64,000 bases of DNA from Zea mays (taxonomy: Eukaryota > Streptophyta > Magnoliopsida > Poales > Poaceae). Location: the NCBI RefSeq assembly GCF_902167145.1, contig NC_050096.1, positions 159,773,825 to 159,837,824 on the forward strand, read 5' to 3'. A model generated the notes under the pieces. The model saw only the letters and a program-made list of their open reading frames with translations, made no database searches and was not told the origin of the DNA. Shown here one piece after another: positions 45,278 to 57,320 of this stretch (position 1 is the stretch's first letter; every line of letters begins with the position of its first letter). The position numbers and the translations under genes are program-made.

Positions 45278-46925
45278 GCTGGTATCGGAGCGAATACCAG
45301 TACAGAGAAGTCAATAAGTCATGATTACCAACCTTTTCTAAAGTAAAACTTGCTAGAAACCAATGTTGGATAGATCGTCAGGACGATAAGGTTAGACCTA
45401 GGACGTGAAGCCTTAGGAAATAGATGGGTAGCTAGGTGGCTATTTATATAGGCCATAAAGGCTACTACTATTATTAATAAGGATGCTATAAAAGCACCCG
45501 AAAAATTAGTTAGGTCTGAGAAGACGACTAGAATGAGCATGCATCATGATTGTCGCATAATTGTCTGTTGTGCACTAACATGCTTCTCTCACCTTTATTC
45601 TGATAATAAAAACTTGGGAATAATGTGATGTACTGCTATGTTAGAAATGCCTTATCTCGTGTCAGATTGGTACGTCTTGCTAGGTTGTGTTGTGTGTTTC
45701 TCTTGCCTTACTATCTAGGTGGTATTGTAACTGTTCAACCCTTTTTACAAAAAATGTGCCTGTTCTGCTCATGAAAAGACCCCCACTTTAAACAACCTTG
45801 TGGTTAGCGAGTGAAACCCATAAAAAATCTAATCGTGCTTGTGTTGGTGTCTTCTAACCCTTGTGTGTTCACCCTTGAATTTACACCTGCACAGCTTATA
45901 GACCCCCATAACTTGACCGCTAGACCGACCCAAGTCTCCTTGTGCACTTGTTGTGTCAAAAAAATCGTTTGGTGTCTAGTTGCGCAAACCCTATCAAGAC
46001 CATGTTTCTTTCCATAGATCCTTGCTCCTAAAACTTCATAGCATTTCTGTTAATCATCCTAGCTGATCCTATTTGCCTTTCTCTCCTTTTGCCTGGATCT
46101 GGTAATCCTTTTTCTCATGAATCATGTTAGCTTTATCATCCGAATCTCGGGATCCCCTATTGATTCTGCCTCGTTATCTGGTTATCTCCAATAACCCATT
46201 CACAAGCATCGGATGTTGATCTGCCTAAGTCTCTCATTTCTGATCATTCTCGTACTCCTTCTCCGAGGATCATGACGATATTTTATCTAAACAGTGTATC
46301 CATGTGAATTAATGAATGTTGATGTTATCTTTGGATCTCTCATGTCTCTAAAAGCTTATCAATCTCGATCTCATGGTTGGTTCCTCCTCATTAAATATCG
46401 TATCAATCTTTGGCTGACAATCCCCGTGATGATCATAAAATAGTTCTCTAAGTTGAAGAAAATTCTCATGTGATGCTCTTTTGCCAACAATCTTTGCTTC
46501 AACTTTAGTCACATTTTCTGAGCCATACTCTCATCGGCTCCATCTATCTATGATATGTGGATTCCTCATTGGTTGCGTTGGGTAATGGTATTATGGCTAA
46601 CGACTGATGGTGCCGCGATGAAACCGAGAGTCTACTATGGTGCACACATGGTTGAGCTTCTCGGCACGCGCTGGTATCGCTGTTAATAGTCGTGATCCGT
46701 TACGAGACTATACTGATGTGCTATCTTTTGTGGATATTCTCTCAGAGTGATCGCTGCATTTTGTCTCAACATGCCGCGATATTCTATCCAAATCTATCTT
46801 TCGTATCGTGTCAGATACCCTCTCATGAATTTGCATCTATCTCCAGCCTGGGAGTTACATGCTTCTCCACCCTTGAAGGCCCTCATTCGAATCTCGGGAC
46901 GAGATTCTGTTTAAGGGGGGAAGGT
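45278..46925 (+). other. Internal region of element C (1648 bp), no gag or pol
   Basis: Only short frames occur (for example 45811-46017 and 46692-46946) and none has a Gag, protease, RT or integrase motif. The left end is like a retroelement leader. The right end, CGAATCTCGGGACGAGATTC then a purine tract (46913-46924), resembles the 3' end of Tekay/Del pol regions, suggesting loss of all coding DNA between. Confidence 0.75.
45280..45291 (+). other. Primer-binding site of element C
   Basis: TGGTATCGGAGC two bases after the LTR, complementary with one mismatch to initiator Met tRNA, as in Tekay/Del chromoviruses and many plant LTR elements. Confidence 0.8.
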
Positions 46926-49900
46926 TGTGACACCCCAGGTGTCTAATTTGCGTTATGTTGGGAGATTAATCCTAATCTCGGATGCTCAGTAAAAATTTCT
47001 ATTTCTCGATCGTGCCTATCTCTGTTTATCAGGCTTTCTCTTGGAAGTTCACCGAATTCAGAGTTAATCGATCGCGAGAAAACAACAAATTTTGGAGCGT
47101 GTTAAAACTTTTAATTCTCGGAACTAATGCATAATCGAAGATCATTCTCGAATTATAAATCTCATCTGAAGCTCTTTAAAATCAAACTCTCGACGACTGT
47201 TATCTGATCTGAGCCCGAATCTAATTCCTCGAAACTTCAATCCATGTTCGACTATTTTATCCGGGTCCGTATTCTCCAATGGGATACTCAGTATGTCGCC
47301 CTCTAATTAATTCTTATCCGACTCGACTTCATACCTCTGTGTTCGATCCCGATTTAAAAATCAACATCGGCGATGATTTTAAATGTCGCGATTTGTCTCT
47401 TTCAATCAAAAATCTGAAAGCTAGTCATATCCCGAGACAATTTATTTTCGAATCATGCGTAGGAAATTGTTGCCGAGCGAAATCAAATTAGACTCTCGGC
47501 CGAATTAATCGCTCAATCGTCCATTCGTCGGAACTATAATTCGCTCTGTCCTTCGTAGAAACGGATTCCGCGGAAGCATTTTTACTCCGGAAATAATTTA
47601 ACGCGGCCCGATTTCGTGTTTGGGCCAGCCCAACCCAGCCCAATTGGGCCCATTTGAAACCCTAACCCTAAGGTTTCTCTATAAATAAGGATCCCTCTCC
47701 CTTGCCCTTGGCTGTTTTGCACTCCCACCCCTCTATTTTCCCTAGCCGCCACTGTCTCTTCTCCCCTTTCTTTTTCTCTCACGCACAACCTTCTTCCTTC
47801 TTTGTTCCTGGCGCGGCAGCAGGGAGCCGTGCTCCCCTCCATGGCGAGCAGCAAGCTGGCGCCCCTGCTCCTTCTTCCTCGGCGCTGAAGCTCGTCCCTG
47901 GCGTCCATGGCGCCGGCGTATCTCCAGCCGCCCCCTGCTCTTCCCTGCCCATGGCCAAGGGACGCTCAGGACCCGACGCCCCTGCGTACGCTCCCTCCAT
48001 GGCTCCCTGTTCCTCAGCTCCATGGGCGCGAGCCCCTTCTTCTACCTCTAGCTGGCGGCGAGCAGCAGCCCCACCTCCCTGCGCCCTTCTCCCCCATGGG
48101 CTGCTTATCCAGCTCGTCCCTCTCCTCCCCTCTGTTTTCCTGTGCGTGCGCAGAGGCTCCTCCATGGCCGGCGCCCAGCAACAGTAGCAGCCGGGTCTTC
48201 GTCCTCCCTCTGCTGTCCGCGGCATGCAGCAAACAGGGAGCTAAAGTTTCTTCCATGGCTGCCGACCTCCTCTGCCCCCTTGCTGTCCCACCCCTTCTCC
48301 CTCAAGCCAGTGCCTTCCCCGACCACATCTCCATGACCGAGCAGCAGCTCTGCTCGCCCCCCTCCTTCTTTTTCCCTTGCACAGCAGCAAGAAGCCCCTG
48401 CTCGCAGCCTTGGCGTCCAACTTCGCTGCGCAGCGGTGCCGATCCAAAACAGTGGCCCCGGATCCCCTCCGCACTGCGTGCTTCACCGGATCTGCGCAGC
48501 CCCAACATCGACGTCGTTCACCTCGGTGAGACGACGACGATCTTTGTTTGATTCCGTATTGGCAATGTTCTTCGGTGATTAATTATGTATGTGTGCTGCT
48601 TTGTTTTATTTTTGTGGAGGAGAGAACCCCATGTTTTGCGTGGAGAAGGCAAGCCGCTCGACGCTCGTCGATGTTCGTAGCGATGCACAAATCGGAATCT
48701 CCATCGTCCTCACAAACATCGATTGGGTTTGTTTATGGTGAGCCGATGCATGTCGCTCTTGATCTACTCGTTTAATTAATTTGAATGGATGTGTGTACAA
48801 TGTTTCGGTTATGCGCATTGGTGGGATCGCGTTTGCGATTGGAGAACAAGAGTTTATTCGATGTATGCGATTTGTAGTTTGTACAATTATATTTTAGTCG
48901 ATGTGGTGTACAATTGTGTTGGAGTGTGGGTAGGTATAAAAATGTTTTGGTTATAGGCCGTAGCAAGGTTGCCTTCACGTTTTGGTAAGCAAATATGTTG
49001 TGTTGTTTAATGTGATGAGTAAATTGGAAATACGTGGGATGCGAGGATTTAATTAGTGCATGTAGGTGTGTGAGTGTCGTGGTGTGATATAGTAGTGGTG
49101 GCGTGAGATGTTTGTTTGAGGTGTGCGGGTATATGCCGCGATGTGGTTGTACTCGCAACGAGGAAAGATGTATGTATTGTGACACGACGCTTAGATCGCT
49201 ATTATATGATCGTGTGAAGGATGCTCATGATGGTTGTGTGATTAAGGAGTGATGTAGTGGCAAGCGAGAAGTAAGTTTAATTTTTCAAACGATTAGTGGA
49301 TAGTATCTATCGGTGTTCTCATGATTTTTGTTGTATGGCAATGTGATGCTTTGCTTTGTCAATTATCACATTCCATGCCCCTTTGGATAAATAAATGTCT
49401 TGTTGATCGATTAGAGGTCTTATACGAGCGTTATCGCAGCCCAATAATTATTGGAAGCGAGTAGCGTTCATAAGTCGGTCCTTGTTAAAATTGAAGAACA
49501 ACCCGCTAAGATATGCACATAGGTGCTTTAGGACCTTCATTAGCAAATGTAAGTCTTATGAAGTTTTATGCCATATGTTAATGTCTCTATGTTAGACCTC
49601 CCAAAATATGGTGTTTTAAGTGACTGGTGTGTGAACTAATTTAAATTGAGAAATGGTTAAGAAAAGCTGATTAATCTGCTCCAACCCATGTTTCGAGTTA
49701 CAATGTCTAAAATGGTTTGCTAAGCCTTATACTGCGTTAGCCAACCCATGTTAAGTAGGAGTCGATCGCGTAAGTGATTGTGATATATAGGTTGTGTCTC
49801 GAATTGGGATAATAATAGGCTAGCCGACGTGTATGTTATTTAGTGAGCCTATGTTGTTGCTTTGGTTAACCCACTTGTTAGATGGTTTGGTTAAGCATGT

Positions 49901-52900
49901 AATCATGATGATTGGCTTGTTGCAGTCTAAATACGTGTGGTTATGGTCGCGGATGAAAAGTATTAGTGCTCATGTGAGGTCTAAGTTAAAATGCAAATTT
50001 TTGTGTGAACAACACTTCGAGATCGACTATCGGGGAGAATGCGTTGTTAATTAAATATGGTACTTCTAGTGCTCATAATGACACGAATAAAAATTAGTAA
50101 GTCCACTTGTTAGTTCTCACTTGGTCATTTTAACTCTAACAAATGTCAAAGTGTTATAATAATTCAAGTCTCTAGAAAGCGGAAATTCTTGAATTGTATA
50201 GAAGCTGAAATGTATTGATTGCTGTTTTGAGCTGCACGTACTGTTTTCGGTGTGCTGTATGTTTGATGAACTACATTGTGTTTTCTGTAGATATGTGCTA
50301 TAGAAAAGTGGTAGATAATTTTATTATCTTTCGAGTGTTAAAATTTGACAGGCATAAGTCTGATCGTTTAGGAGTTATGCTTTTTACAAATTCAGTAACT
50401 GAATCTGTCCAAATTTTGTACAGATTTCAGAAACTGCATGGTTTGATTAAGTTAATATTAGAATCAGTCTTTATAGATTATAATAAAGTTGTAGATATCT
50501 TTCTCATCTTGCTTGTGTTAAAGTTTCATAACCATAGGCCTGACGATTTAAGAGTTATGAATTTTACAACTTGGTTGCTGTGTTCTGTCCACTGACAGAA
50601 CAGATTTCGAAAACTGAATTGTTTGATTTAGTTCAATATAGAATCAATTCTTGGTGATTATAAAAGTCATGTAGTGCTATTGCCAAGCTTTCCAAAAAGT
50701 CTTGGATCACTCTTTTTGGTGATCTGAAGATTAAGTTATGGATGTTTAAAGTCTGAAGACTGAATCTGTCCAATTCTGGACAGCAAAGCCTTCTAGTGTC
50801 TTTTGTCCTTAGTTAAACATTGAATCACCTTGAGATGTTTATAAATGATATGTAGACAATTTTATTACCTTTCCAGAAAGTCTAAGATCACTTTGTTTGG
50901 ATGTCTGAATCTTCAGTTGTGAATTTTTGAAGTTGCAAGTCTGAATCTGTCCAAATCTGGACAGAGCTGCTGTGATTGCACGTTTTGACCTTTCTAAGTG
51001 CTGAATCATGTTGTAATGACAATACCAAAATTGTAGAGCACTTTTTAAGCTTTCCAGAAAATCCTAGTTTGCTATTTTTGGATTAATATTTGAAGAGATA
51101 TGATTAAAACTAGTAACTGTTGTGCTGCTGTCCTAAAAATCTGTATGTGCTCAATTAATTGTTAGTTCACCCCTTTGACTAAAAATGCTTAGTTAGCACT
51201 TAACGGATATAGAATTGTAATGGCTAAACTTAGGTTGACATGTGTTCCATGATTAATATACTTGCTTGCTGTAGTTGAGGGTGGATAAGAGTTCCATAGT
51301 TATTAATATCTATGTCGTATTCAAACTTACGTTGTCTTGGTTAGACTTGTGTGGTCGGTGATGCTTTTGTGTGATAAATAGAAGAAATAAGGAAAAGCCA
51401 TAGCAAGTTAAATAAATGCGTGTACTTGTGATGTCGTAGTTGTGTTGTGTAAATATACAAAATGTGGTCGTCTTGTTAATGGTGTCAATGTTGTGCGCTC
51501 GACGATATGTAGTGCGCTAACGCTAGTGTGTGTGGTTACTTGTGATGTCGTAGTTGTGTGCGTAAATAAATAAAATGGTGTTGTCTTTTTAAAGATGTTA
51601 ATGTTGGACGCCGATAACATGTAGATAACGAATGCTAGCGTTTGGTTGTCTACGGTGTCTTCCAAATTAATGTTTAGTTCGCCACTGTGTCTTTGTATAT
51701 CTTGTGCTACTTTTGTGCTACTTTCAGTATATTCATACATATGCATCTTGCATCTCATTTAGGACCGAGAGATGACGATCGTGCAAGTGATGTGGTGTCA
51801 ACCAAAAGATGCAGTCGGTGGACGACCTGAAGAATGGTGGACTTACCCAGTGGATGCTCGCCAAGCGAGTACCTCCCTCAGCAAACACTATCTAGGTGTT
51901 AAATTAAAAGGCAAGCCCCGGTTTTATGCATAACCTATTTATATATGCTATTTTACTACACTTAATATTTGTAGGCTTGTACTATGCACTTAAGTGTAGG
52001 AGTTGACTGAAACCCTAGTTGCATGAACTCAGGATTCCTATTGAGATGGATACTAGTATGTTAGGTCGAGTAGCTGCTTTACTAATCAGGGATCTCGGTA
52101 GAAGTCGAGTGATTTTTCTAGCACTCGCGCGAGGTCAGGAATTGGTTGTACCCACTTTCATATCATAATGATGTTGGTCTGTGGACAACAATCCATGGGG
52201 ATTGGTTGTCTACGAGATGGAAATTGGAATAAGGATTAAGGTGTGGTACCGTGAGTTAAGCGTTTGAACGTACTAAACACATACCGAGAAATATGGTAAA
52301 TCGGTAAGCCTAGTACCTGAGTGAACCTACCCGCAGACATATCCCCTCACGCGACCTGAGACGTGGTCTCCCATTCCGGTTATGGTGGGTACAAGTGCGG
52401 TCACTGCACGACGGCAGTCGGGGTCAGTGAGGCATTGTACGCCAAGGCGGTGAGCCCTGATCTGTTGCCAGGGAATCGATGGGGACAGTTGATGTGTGTG
52501 GGGACGGAGTGCCTCGCCATGTCATGTGTTTAGGTTTACCTTGCAAGGATAAAAATTCGATTCGAATCGTCTGCTTCTCGCAGCTAATGAGACTGCTTGA
52601 TCCATGCTGCTACATTGAGTAATAAGTGGAAATGAGGTGACTGGCAAAAGATGTTGATTGATATAATGTTCGATACCATGTATGAATAGCTAGGTACTCA
52701 TCTAGTTTAAAAGGATCATACTAAAACTTGAAAAGCTAAAACTTGATTTTAGACTCAGCTAGTGCTTTTGGCAAACCAAACCCCTCAGCCAAACAGCTGC
52801 ATGTCTAGAGGTAGAGGAGTAGACTCCTCATATCGGGTAAGTCTAGCTGAATATTAGTATACTCAGCCTTGCTTGTGGCATAATTTTTGCAGGTACCCCT

Positions 52901-53310
52901 TAGGGTGATTGGTTGCTGGTGTGACTTGGCCTCCATCCCTGCCACCGGGATAGACGGTCGAGTGGGTTGCTGCTTCCGCAGGAGAGGACCAGGAGGAGTA
53001 GCGTGGCCAGGCTTCGCCATGTTACTCGGTTTTCTCCGTTAGTTATTTCCGCTACATTAAAATTTATGGTTATTATTTCTAAAACTCCGATAATGTAATC
53101 ACTAATGATACTTATTAAATTTGTGGTATTATGTTTTATTGTATTTTTCTGTGCCTCACCTTCGTGTGAGCTAGTGGTATTCGATCCTGGTAAGTGGCTT
53201 TATCGGACTAGATTCGAGGGACTGACGTTTTATTCCTACTTAAGTGTGGTCTAGCCTCTAAGGTGGGACTTAGGCACTTAAGTTGGAATAATTCGGGTGG
53301 TTCCGCCACA
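46926..53310 (+). repeat. 3' LTR of element C (6385 bp), uninterrupted
   Basis: TGTGACACC at the start and TTCCGCCACA at the end. It holds the promoter block (47621-47687), leader frame (47907-48551) and the 180-bp tandem region (50217-51130). At 51517-51521 it keeps the unoccupied CTAAC site of element D. Differences from the 5' LTR are few, so C is fairly young. Confidence 0.92.
47621..47687 (+). promoter_or_regulatory. Promoter block in element C 3' LTR
   Basis: Same TGGGCC, telo-box (AAACCCTAACCCTAAGG, one change) and TATAAATA (47680-47687) as in the 5' LTR. From here it could drive transcription out of the element into 53311 and beyond. Confidence 0.6.
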
Positions 53311-53703
53311 CCGAAGCCCAGCCTTGAAGAAGCTTCGGTAGATTACGACTTCATTCTCTTCAGGAACAGGAACAGTCATGTCTCCGTTGTCAGCCCTCAC
53401 GATGGATATGTCTCGAAAATACCTTCCTCTCATGTTATCAAGATGACTTTGTCTGATAGTCGATTTTCTGAAGACTGCGTGACTTGGTCGCCAGGGCCGA
53501 TCTTCGGAGTCTTTGCCCCCACTTTCCACATCATAACTATCGCTGTCATCGGTATCTTCAGATAAGCCTTATAGAATTTCTTTTGTAATCTTTTCTGTGT
53601 TGGTCTTTGCAATTGACTTGATGAATCCAGCAGTTTTTTCCTTAAGAAGCTTCTCCTCTTCGGTTAGCTTCGCTTCAGCAACTGTCTTCTTGTCTTGAGA
53701 CAT
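53311..53703 (-). pseudogene. Antisense gene of element A, 5' part of exon 1
   Basis: Minus-strand ATG at 53703 (MSQDKKTVAEAKLTEEEKLL) aligns with the ATG at 60884 of element B (MAGEKKTVDPTLSEF). An in-frame TAA at 53571 follows TEKITKEIL, where B is open. After it the frame goes on EDRPWRPSHAVF, then MRGRYFRDISIVRA, and into the C insertion at 53311, to continue at 26057. Here the Trp of EDRPW is kept while B has a stop at that codon, so each copy is damaged at a different place in the same ancestral frame. Confidence 0.8.
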
Positions 53704-53852
53704 TTTATCTTCGGAACTGACGAAAATATGTCCTTCAAATCCGAAGCTCAGAAGCTCAGAAAACTTAAGAAACAAAGCAACTGTTGGAAAGCAAGAGCTA
53801 AGAAATCAAGCAAAGCAAAGTAGGCGTATCAAATGTGCTCGGAGTGAGTTCC

Positions 53853-53860
53853 TATTTATA
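53853..53860 (-). promoter_or_regulatory. TATA box of the antisense gene (element A)
   Basis: On the minus strand GGGCGTATAAATAGGAAC, 150 bp upstream of the antisense ATG at 53703. The spacing would give a leader of about 120 bp. The homologous place in element B is occupied by the TA microsatellite at 61002-61099. Confidence 0.6.
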
Positions 53861-53961
53861 CGCCCAGCGCGCTCCAAGTTGGAGGGCCCCGACTGTCATT
53901 AACTGTTGCTATTCTAGCAAAGGGAAGGTGTTTTTTTGGACCTTCGGCTTAGGGCCTTCGT

Positions 53962-54514
53962 ATACTCCTTGAGCCTGATCGCCTCCCCTCCAATCCTAGC
54001 CCTGTCGTCGTCACCATCGGTGAGATCTCTACCACGCCGCCCGACCCACGCGCCACAGTGACCATGTCACGCAGGACGACCTAGCCACGCTGTTCTACTT
54101 CTGGGACACGATGGGTCCCACAAAGGGTATAGTCGCCACGCACCAGAGACTCATCTCCATTGTGCAGATCATCATGTCTTCCGCCCTCATAATGGAGCAT
54201 GCTCTCCTCTAAATCAAGTTTGGTTTCTCACATTTTATGCCCGAGGTGATTTTCTATAATTATCTACTTATGTTCAGTTGTTGTGATTTCTCTGTAATTG
54301 TAGTGCACTTGTGTGATTTCTTGGTTTTATTTCTGCCAATTAAGAGCCTACGTTGGTGAAAGCAAATCATGTGCGATATGTAGCTCAAGCACAAAACTTC
54401 TGCTCCAAACAACTTTTGAGAAGCATTTCAAAATTTGATGGAAAAATGCATTGAGAAACGACATGCACAGTTTAGCAGTTATCGCTCGTTTTGTAGTTTA
54501 GGTAGAGCAGTTTT
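53962..54514 (+). pseudogene. Single-copy-like DNA between elements A and B with an unrecognised exon fragment
   Basis: From about 54057 a frame reads HVTQDDLATLFYFWDTMGP, then KGIVATHQRLISIVQIIMSS, to an in-frame TAA near 54212. It is protein-like, but I do not recognise it. The rest is AT-rich. A GTTTT at 54510-54514 is the left target duplication of element B. Confidence 0.35.
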
Positions 54515-55221
54515 TGTTGGGGGCTTTCCTCTTCTGAAGGTCCTCAAAAATGTGACTAACCATATGTTTTCAGCACAGTATAAATTATCACATGAGGTTT
54601 CGGCTCTAGGATAAAAGACCTTTTCTAAATGGCGAAAGTATACGCGGAGTAAAGAAGCAGGCCGAAGGTTATAGGAGTAAGCGCCGAAGCTATCGCCAGA
54701 GAGCTTCGGCTTGATGTGGTGACAAAGACCAAGGATGACACCAACTTAAAGGGGGAAAAGACCACTTAGCCCATGAGGATTTGTATTGTAATCATGAGTA
54801 AATATTAAGGGCACGAATGTAATTTTGTCCGGGCTATGTCCCGTGCCTATAAATAGATGAACAGTAGCACCGTACTGTTCACGCTGGATTGTAATCTCTC
54901 TCACGCGTCACTCTCATTCCCACCTTCTGGCAAGCCGAATGTATTAATGTAACATGTATACTATTCATGTTTATTCATATTCATTGAATATAAATGCAAA
55001 TAATATAGTGATATATATATATTATCTTTACCTCGTTGTATCTCATTGCTTTATCACTTATATTTATATGCTAAAATGATGAAGGTATGTCCTTCATGAC
55101 CTTTGTCTGAAGATCATTATATCCAAGAGGAGATAATGCTTCGAAGGACGAAGGTCTTGAACCATTAACAATTGTGTTGCCTTGTTCTTGATCTATAGCA
55201 TCTGAGAACGAGTGACCAACA
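54515..55221 (+). repeat. 5' LTR of element B (707 bp)
   Basis: TGTTGGGGGCTTTCC to GTGACCAACA. TATA box TATAAATA at 54848-54855 in GTGCCTATAAATAGATGAAC. Confidence 0.9.
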
Positions 55222-55281
55222 TTGGCGCCCACCTCCGGTGAACTCACTTCCACAACCTTCGGAAGATCATCTACCTTCGAC

Positions 55282-56794
55282 ATGCCGCTGAAGAATACAA
55301 TGGTGCCAGGGGCTGCTCTGTAACCACTGGACACAAATCAAGATGCCCTCTCCCTGCGAGAGGCCAGGAACCAAAAGAGGAAGGCCACCAGCCCAACTCT
55401 ACAGGAGGAGCAAATCGATCAAGAAATCTGGGACTTAGAGGTCATCCATCAGCAAGTGCAAAGGAAGAAGGAGAAGATGGCCCGGCTGGCCGATCTTCAG
55501 AAGAATATTGATGAAGCTGCTAAAGAAATGCGTCATCTTACTAAAGATGACCAGGACCGAAGGCCTCAGCACAGGGAGCTTCGTCAAGAGAGCTCATTCA
55601 ACGAAGATGAGTGGTACGATGACTTTCATCATGCTAACTTTATCTTTGATGATGCTTCTCCTCTGGCGGCAGAACTGCAGGCTATCCCATGGCCACAATC
55701 CTACAAGCCACCCAGTTGCCCATGTATGATGGGCACTCGGACCCAAAACAATTCTTGATGAGCTATGAGGCAACAATATCCTCATATGGAGGCAACACCG
55801 CTGTCATGGCAAAGTCCTTCGTCATGGCAGTCCGAAGTGTGGCCCAGACATGGTACTCCTCTCTTCGGCCAAGAACAATTACATCCTGGTAGAAGCTTAA
55901 GGACATGCTGGTCACCAGCTTCCAAGGTTTCTAGACGAAGCCGGTTACTACCCAGGCATTGTTTCAATGCACACAAGACCAATAAGAATACCTTCAGGCG
56001 TATGTCCGAAGGTTCCTGCGACTAAGAGCACAAGCACCCACAGTGCCCAATGAAATTGTCATTGAGGCCATGATCAAGGGACTTAGGCCAGGACCCACAA
56101 CTCAGTATTTTGCTAGGAAGCCTCCACAAACACTAGAGAAGCTACTTCAGAAGATGGATGAGTACATCCGGGCCGAAAATGATTTTTGCTAAAGAAGGGA
56201 GGAGGTCTACAGGTTTTCTGAGATGACCAGGGGCTTCGGAGGGAGGCTTCATCCTCGGCATGTCCGGTTCATTCATAACTCCAATGCCAATGATGAAAGG
56301 CCACCAATGCTAAACTTAGTCATCACAATTCTCAGTCTTCAAGCATGACTTCTTTCAGACCACCGGCTCCGAGGGGCAAAGGAGGAAGAAGTTTCAGTGG
56401 AGGAAGGTATGGCAACCAACCCAAGAAACTATACTGTCTTTTTTGTGGCGAGGACAAGGGCCACACAACAAGGACATGCCAGGTCACAATTTAGAAGCAG
56501 AATGAAATTGTCGAAGCTGAGGCGCGGCTGAGTCAGCCGAAGCAAGTCCTCCACACTGCTTCGTGTTACTCCCCATACATCCTAGAATACGTGGGTAATC
56601 AACATCCCACGGCTTTTGTTGCTTCGGCAAGCCATTCCCTAACTTCTTGGCCCCAGTTGCCACCACCACCACCACTAATCCACAATCAACAGCTGGAAGG
56701 GCGCAGTCATACTCGGCAGCAACGCGACCTTCGGGAGGAATCCAAAGCTCGTACAGTCAACAGCACTGTGCCTGAGTCGAAGCATATTTACTAA
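55282..56794 (+). pseudogene. gag: gag of element B, with several stops
   Basis: Minor variant of element A gag: coiled-coil start (QQVQRKKEKMARLADLQKNI), core with AVMAKSFVMAVRSVAQTWYS (about 55800-55860) and knuckle CLFCGEDKGHTTRTC (about 56440-56480), Pro-rich tail ending VPESKHIY. Breaks include TAA at 55321-55323, a frame change near 55720, TAG codons near 55890 and 55935, and TAG near 56492. It shows the unoccupied Sirevirus site of element A (NEDEWYDDFHHANF). Not functional. Confidence 0.85.
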
Positions 56795-56934
56795 AAGGGC
56801 TACAGTGGCTTGGCCAACTAATTTGATGATCTAATGTATCTTAACATTTTCTTGAAAGAAAAACAATACAGGAAGGATGAATTTTCAACTTGATATAATG
56901 ATATTGTCGTTACACCATCGAGTGTAACAGCATT

Positions 56935-57320
56935 ATGTTCCAAAGCTACAAAGTCGTTCCTAAGGGAGCGCAGTGTAAGTTCTGAAGCTCAAAAGTCATT
57001 CCTAAGGGAGCGCAGTGTAAGTTCTGAAGCTACGAAGTCGTTCCTAAGGGAGCGCAGTGTAAGTTCCGAAGCTAAAAAGTCATTCCTAAGGGGATGCAGA
57101 GCCAAAATGTCACCTAAGTAAAAGTTGACGAAGCTCCAAAGTCGTTCATAAGGGGATGCAGAGCTTAAATACCACCTAAATGAGAGGTGAAGAAGCTCCA
57201 AAGTCGTTCCTAAGGGGATGCAGAGCTTAGCTCCAAAGTCGTTCCTAAGGGAATGCAGAGCTAAAATTCCACCTAAGTAAAAAGTGAAGAGACTCCAAAG
57301 TCCTTCCTAAGGGAATGTAG
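56935..57320. repeat. Tandem array of about 42-bp units in element B
   Basis: Eight or so units with the core AAGTCGTTCCTAAGGGAGCG followed by CAGTGTAAGTTCTGAAGCT; the first four are nearly perfect at 42-bp spacing and later units are longer and more varied. It lies between gag and the antisense gene, as in element A. Confidence 0.85.

Larger units (their letters stand above)
26063..53310 (+). mobile_element. Element C: giant-LTR, non-autonomous LTR element (Tekay/Del-like), split by element D
   Basis: The target duplication CCGAA is perfect (26058-26062 and 53311-53315). The 5' LTR is 26063-45277 with element D inside (about 6344 bp net), internal DNA is 45278-46925 (1648 bp), and the 3' LTR is 46926-53310 (6385 bp). 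The primer site TGGTATCGGAGC and polypurine tract AAGGGGGGAAGG are present. There is no gag or pol. The last internal bases (AATCTCGGGACGAGATTC before the purine tract) are like the end of Tekay/Del chromoviruses, so C is probably a large derivative of that lineage. LTRs of this size around so little internal DNA recall the LARD class. Confidence 0.9.
10867..53961 (+). mobile_element. Element A: Cinful/Zeon-like non-autonomous Gypsy element, split by two insertions, 3' LTR lost
   Basis: Parts of A are 10867-11936, 21021-26062 and 53311-53961, about 6.7 kb without the insertions. Order: 5' LTR, TGGCGCC-type primer site, gag on +, array of short repeats, three-exon gene on -. No protease, reverse transcriptase or integrase is present, so it would need enzymes from a relative. 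Element B (54515-61966) has the same order and serves as an uninterrupted reference. A stops matching B at about 53961, before the polypurine tract and 3' LTR, so the right end was lost by deletion. The five bases before the 5' LTR are TCATG. The Zeon assignment rests on LTR start, size and missing pol, as known for maize Zeon elements. Confidence 0.8.
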
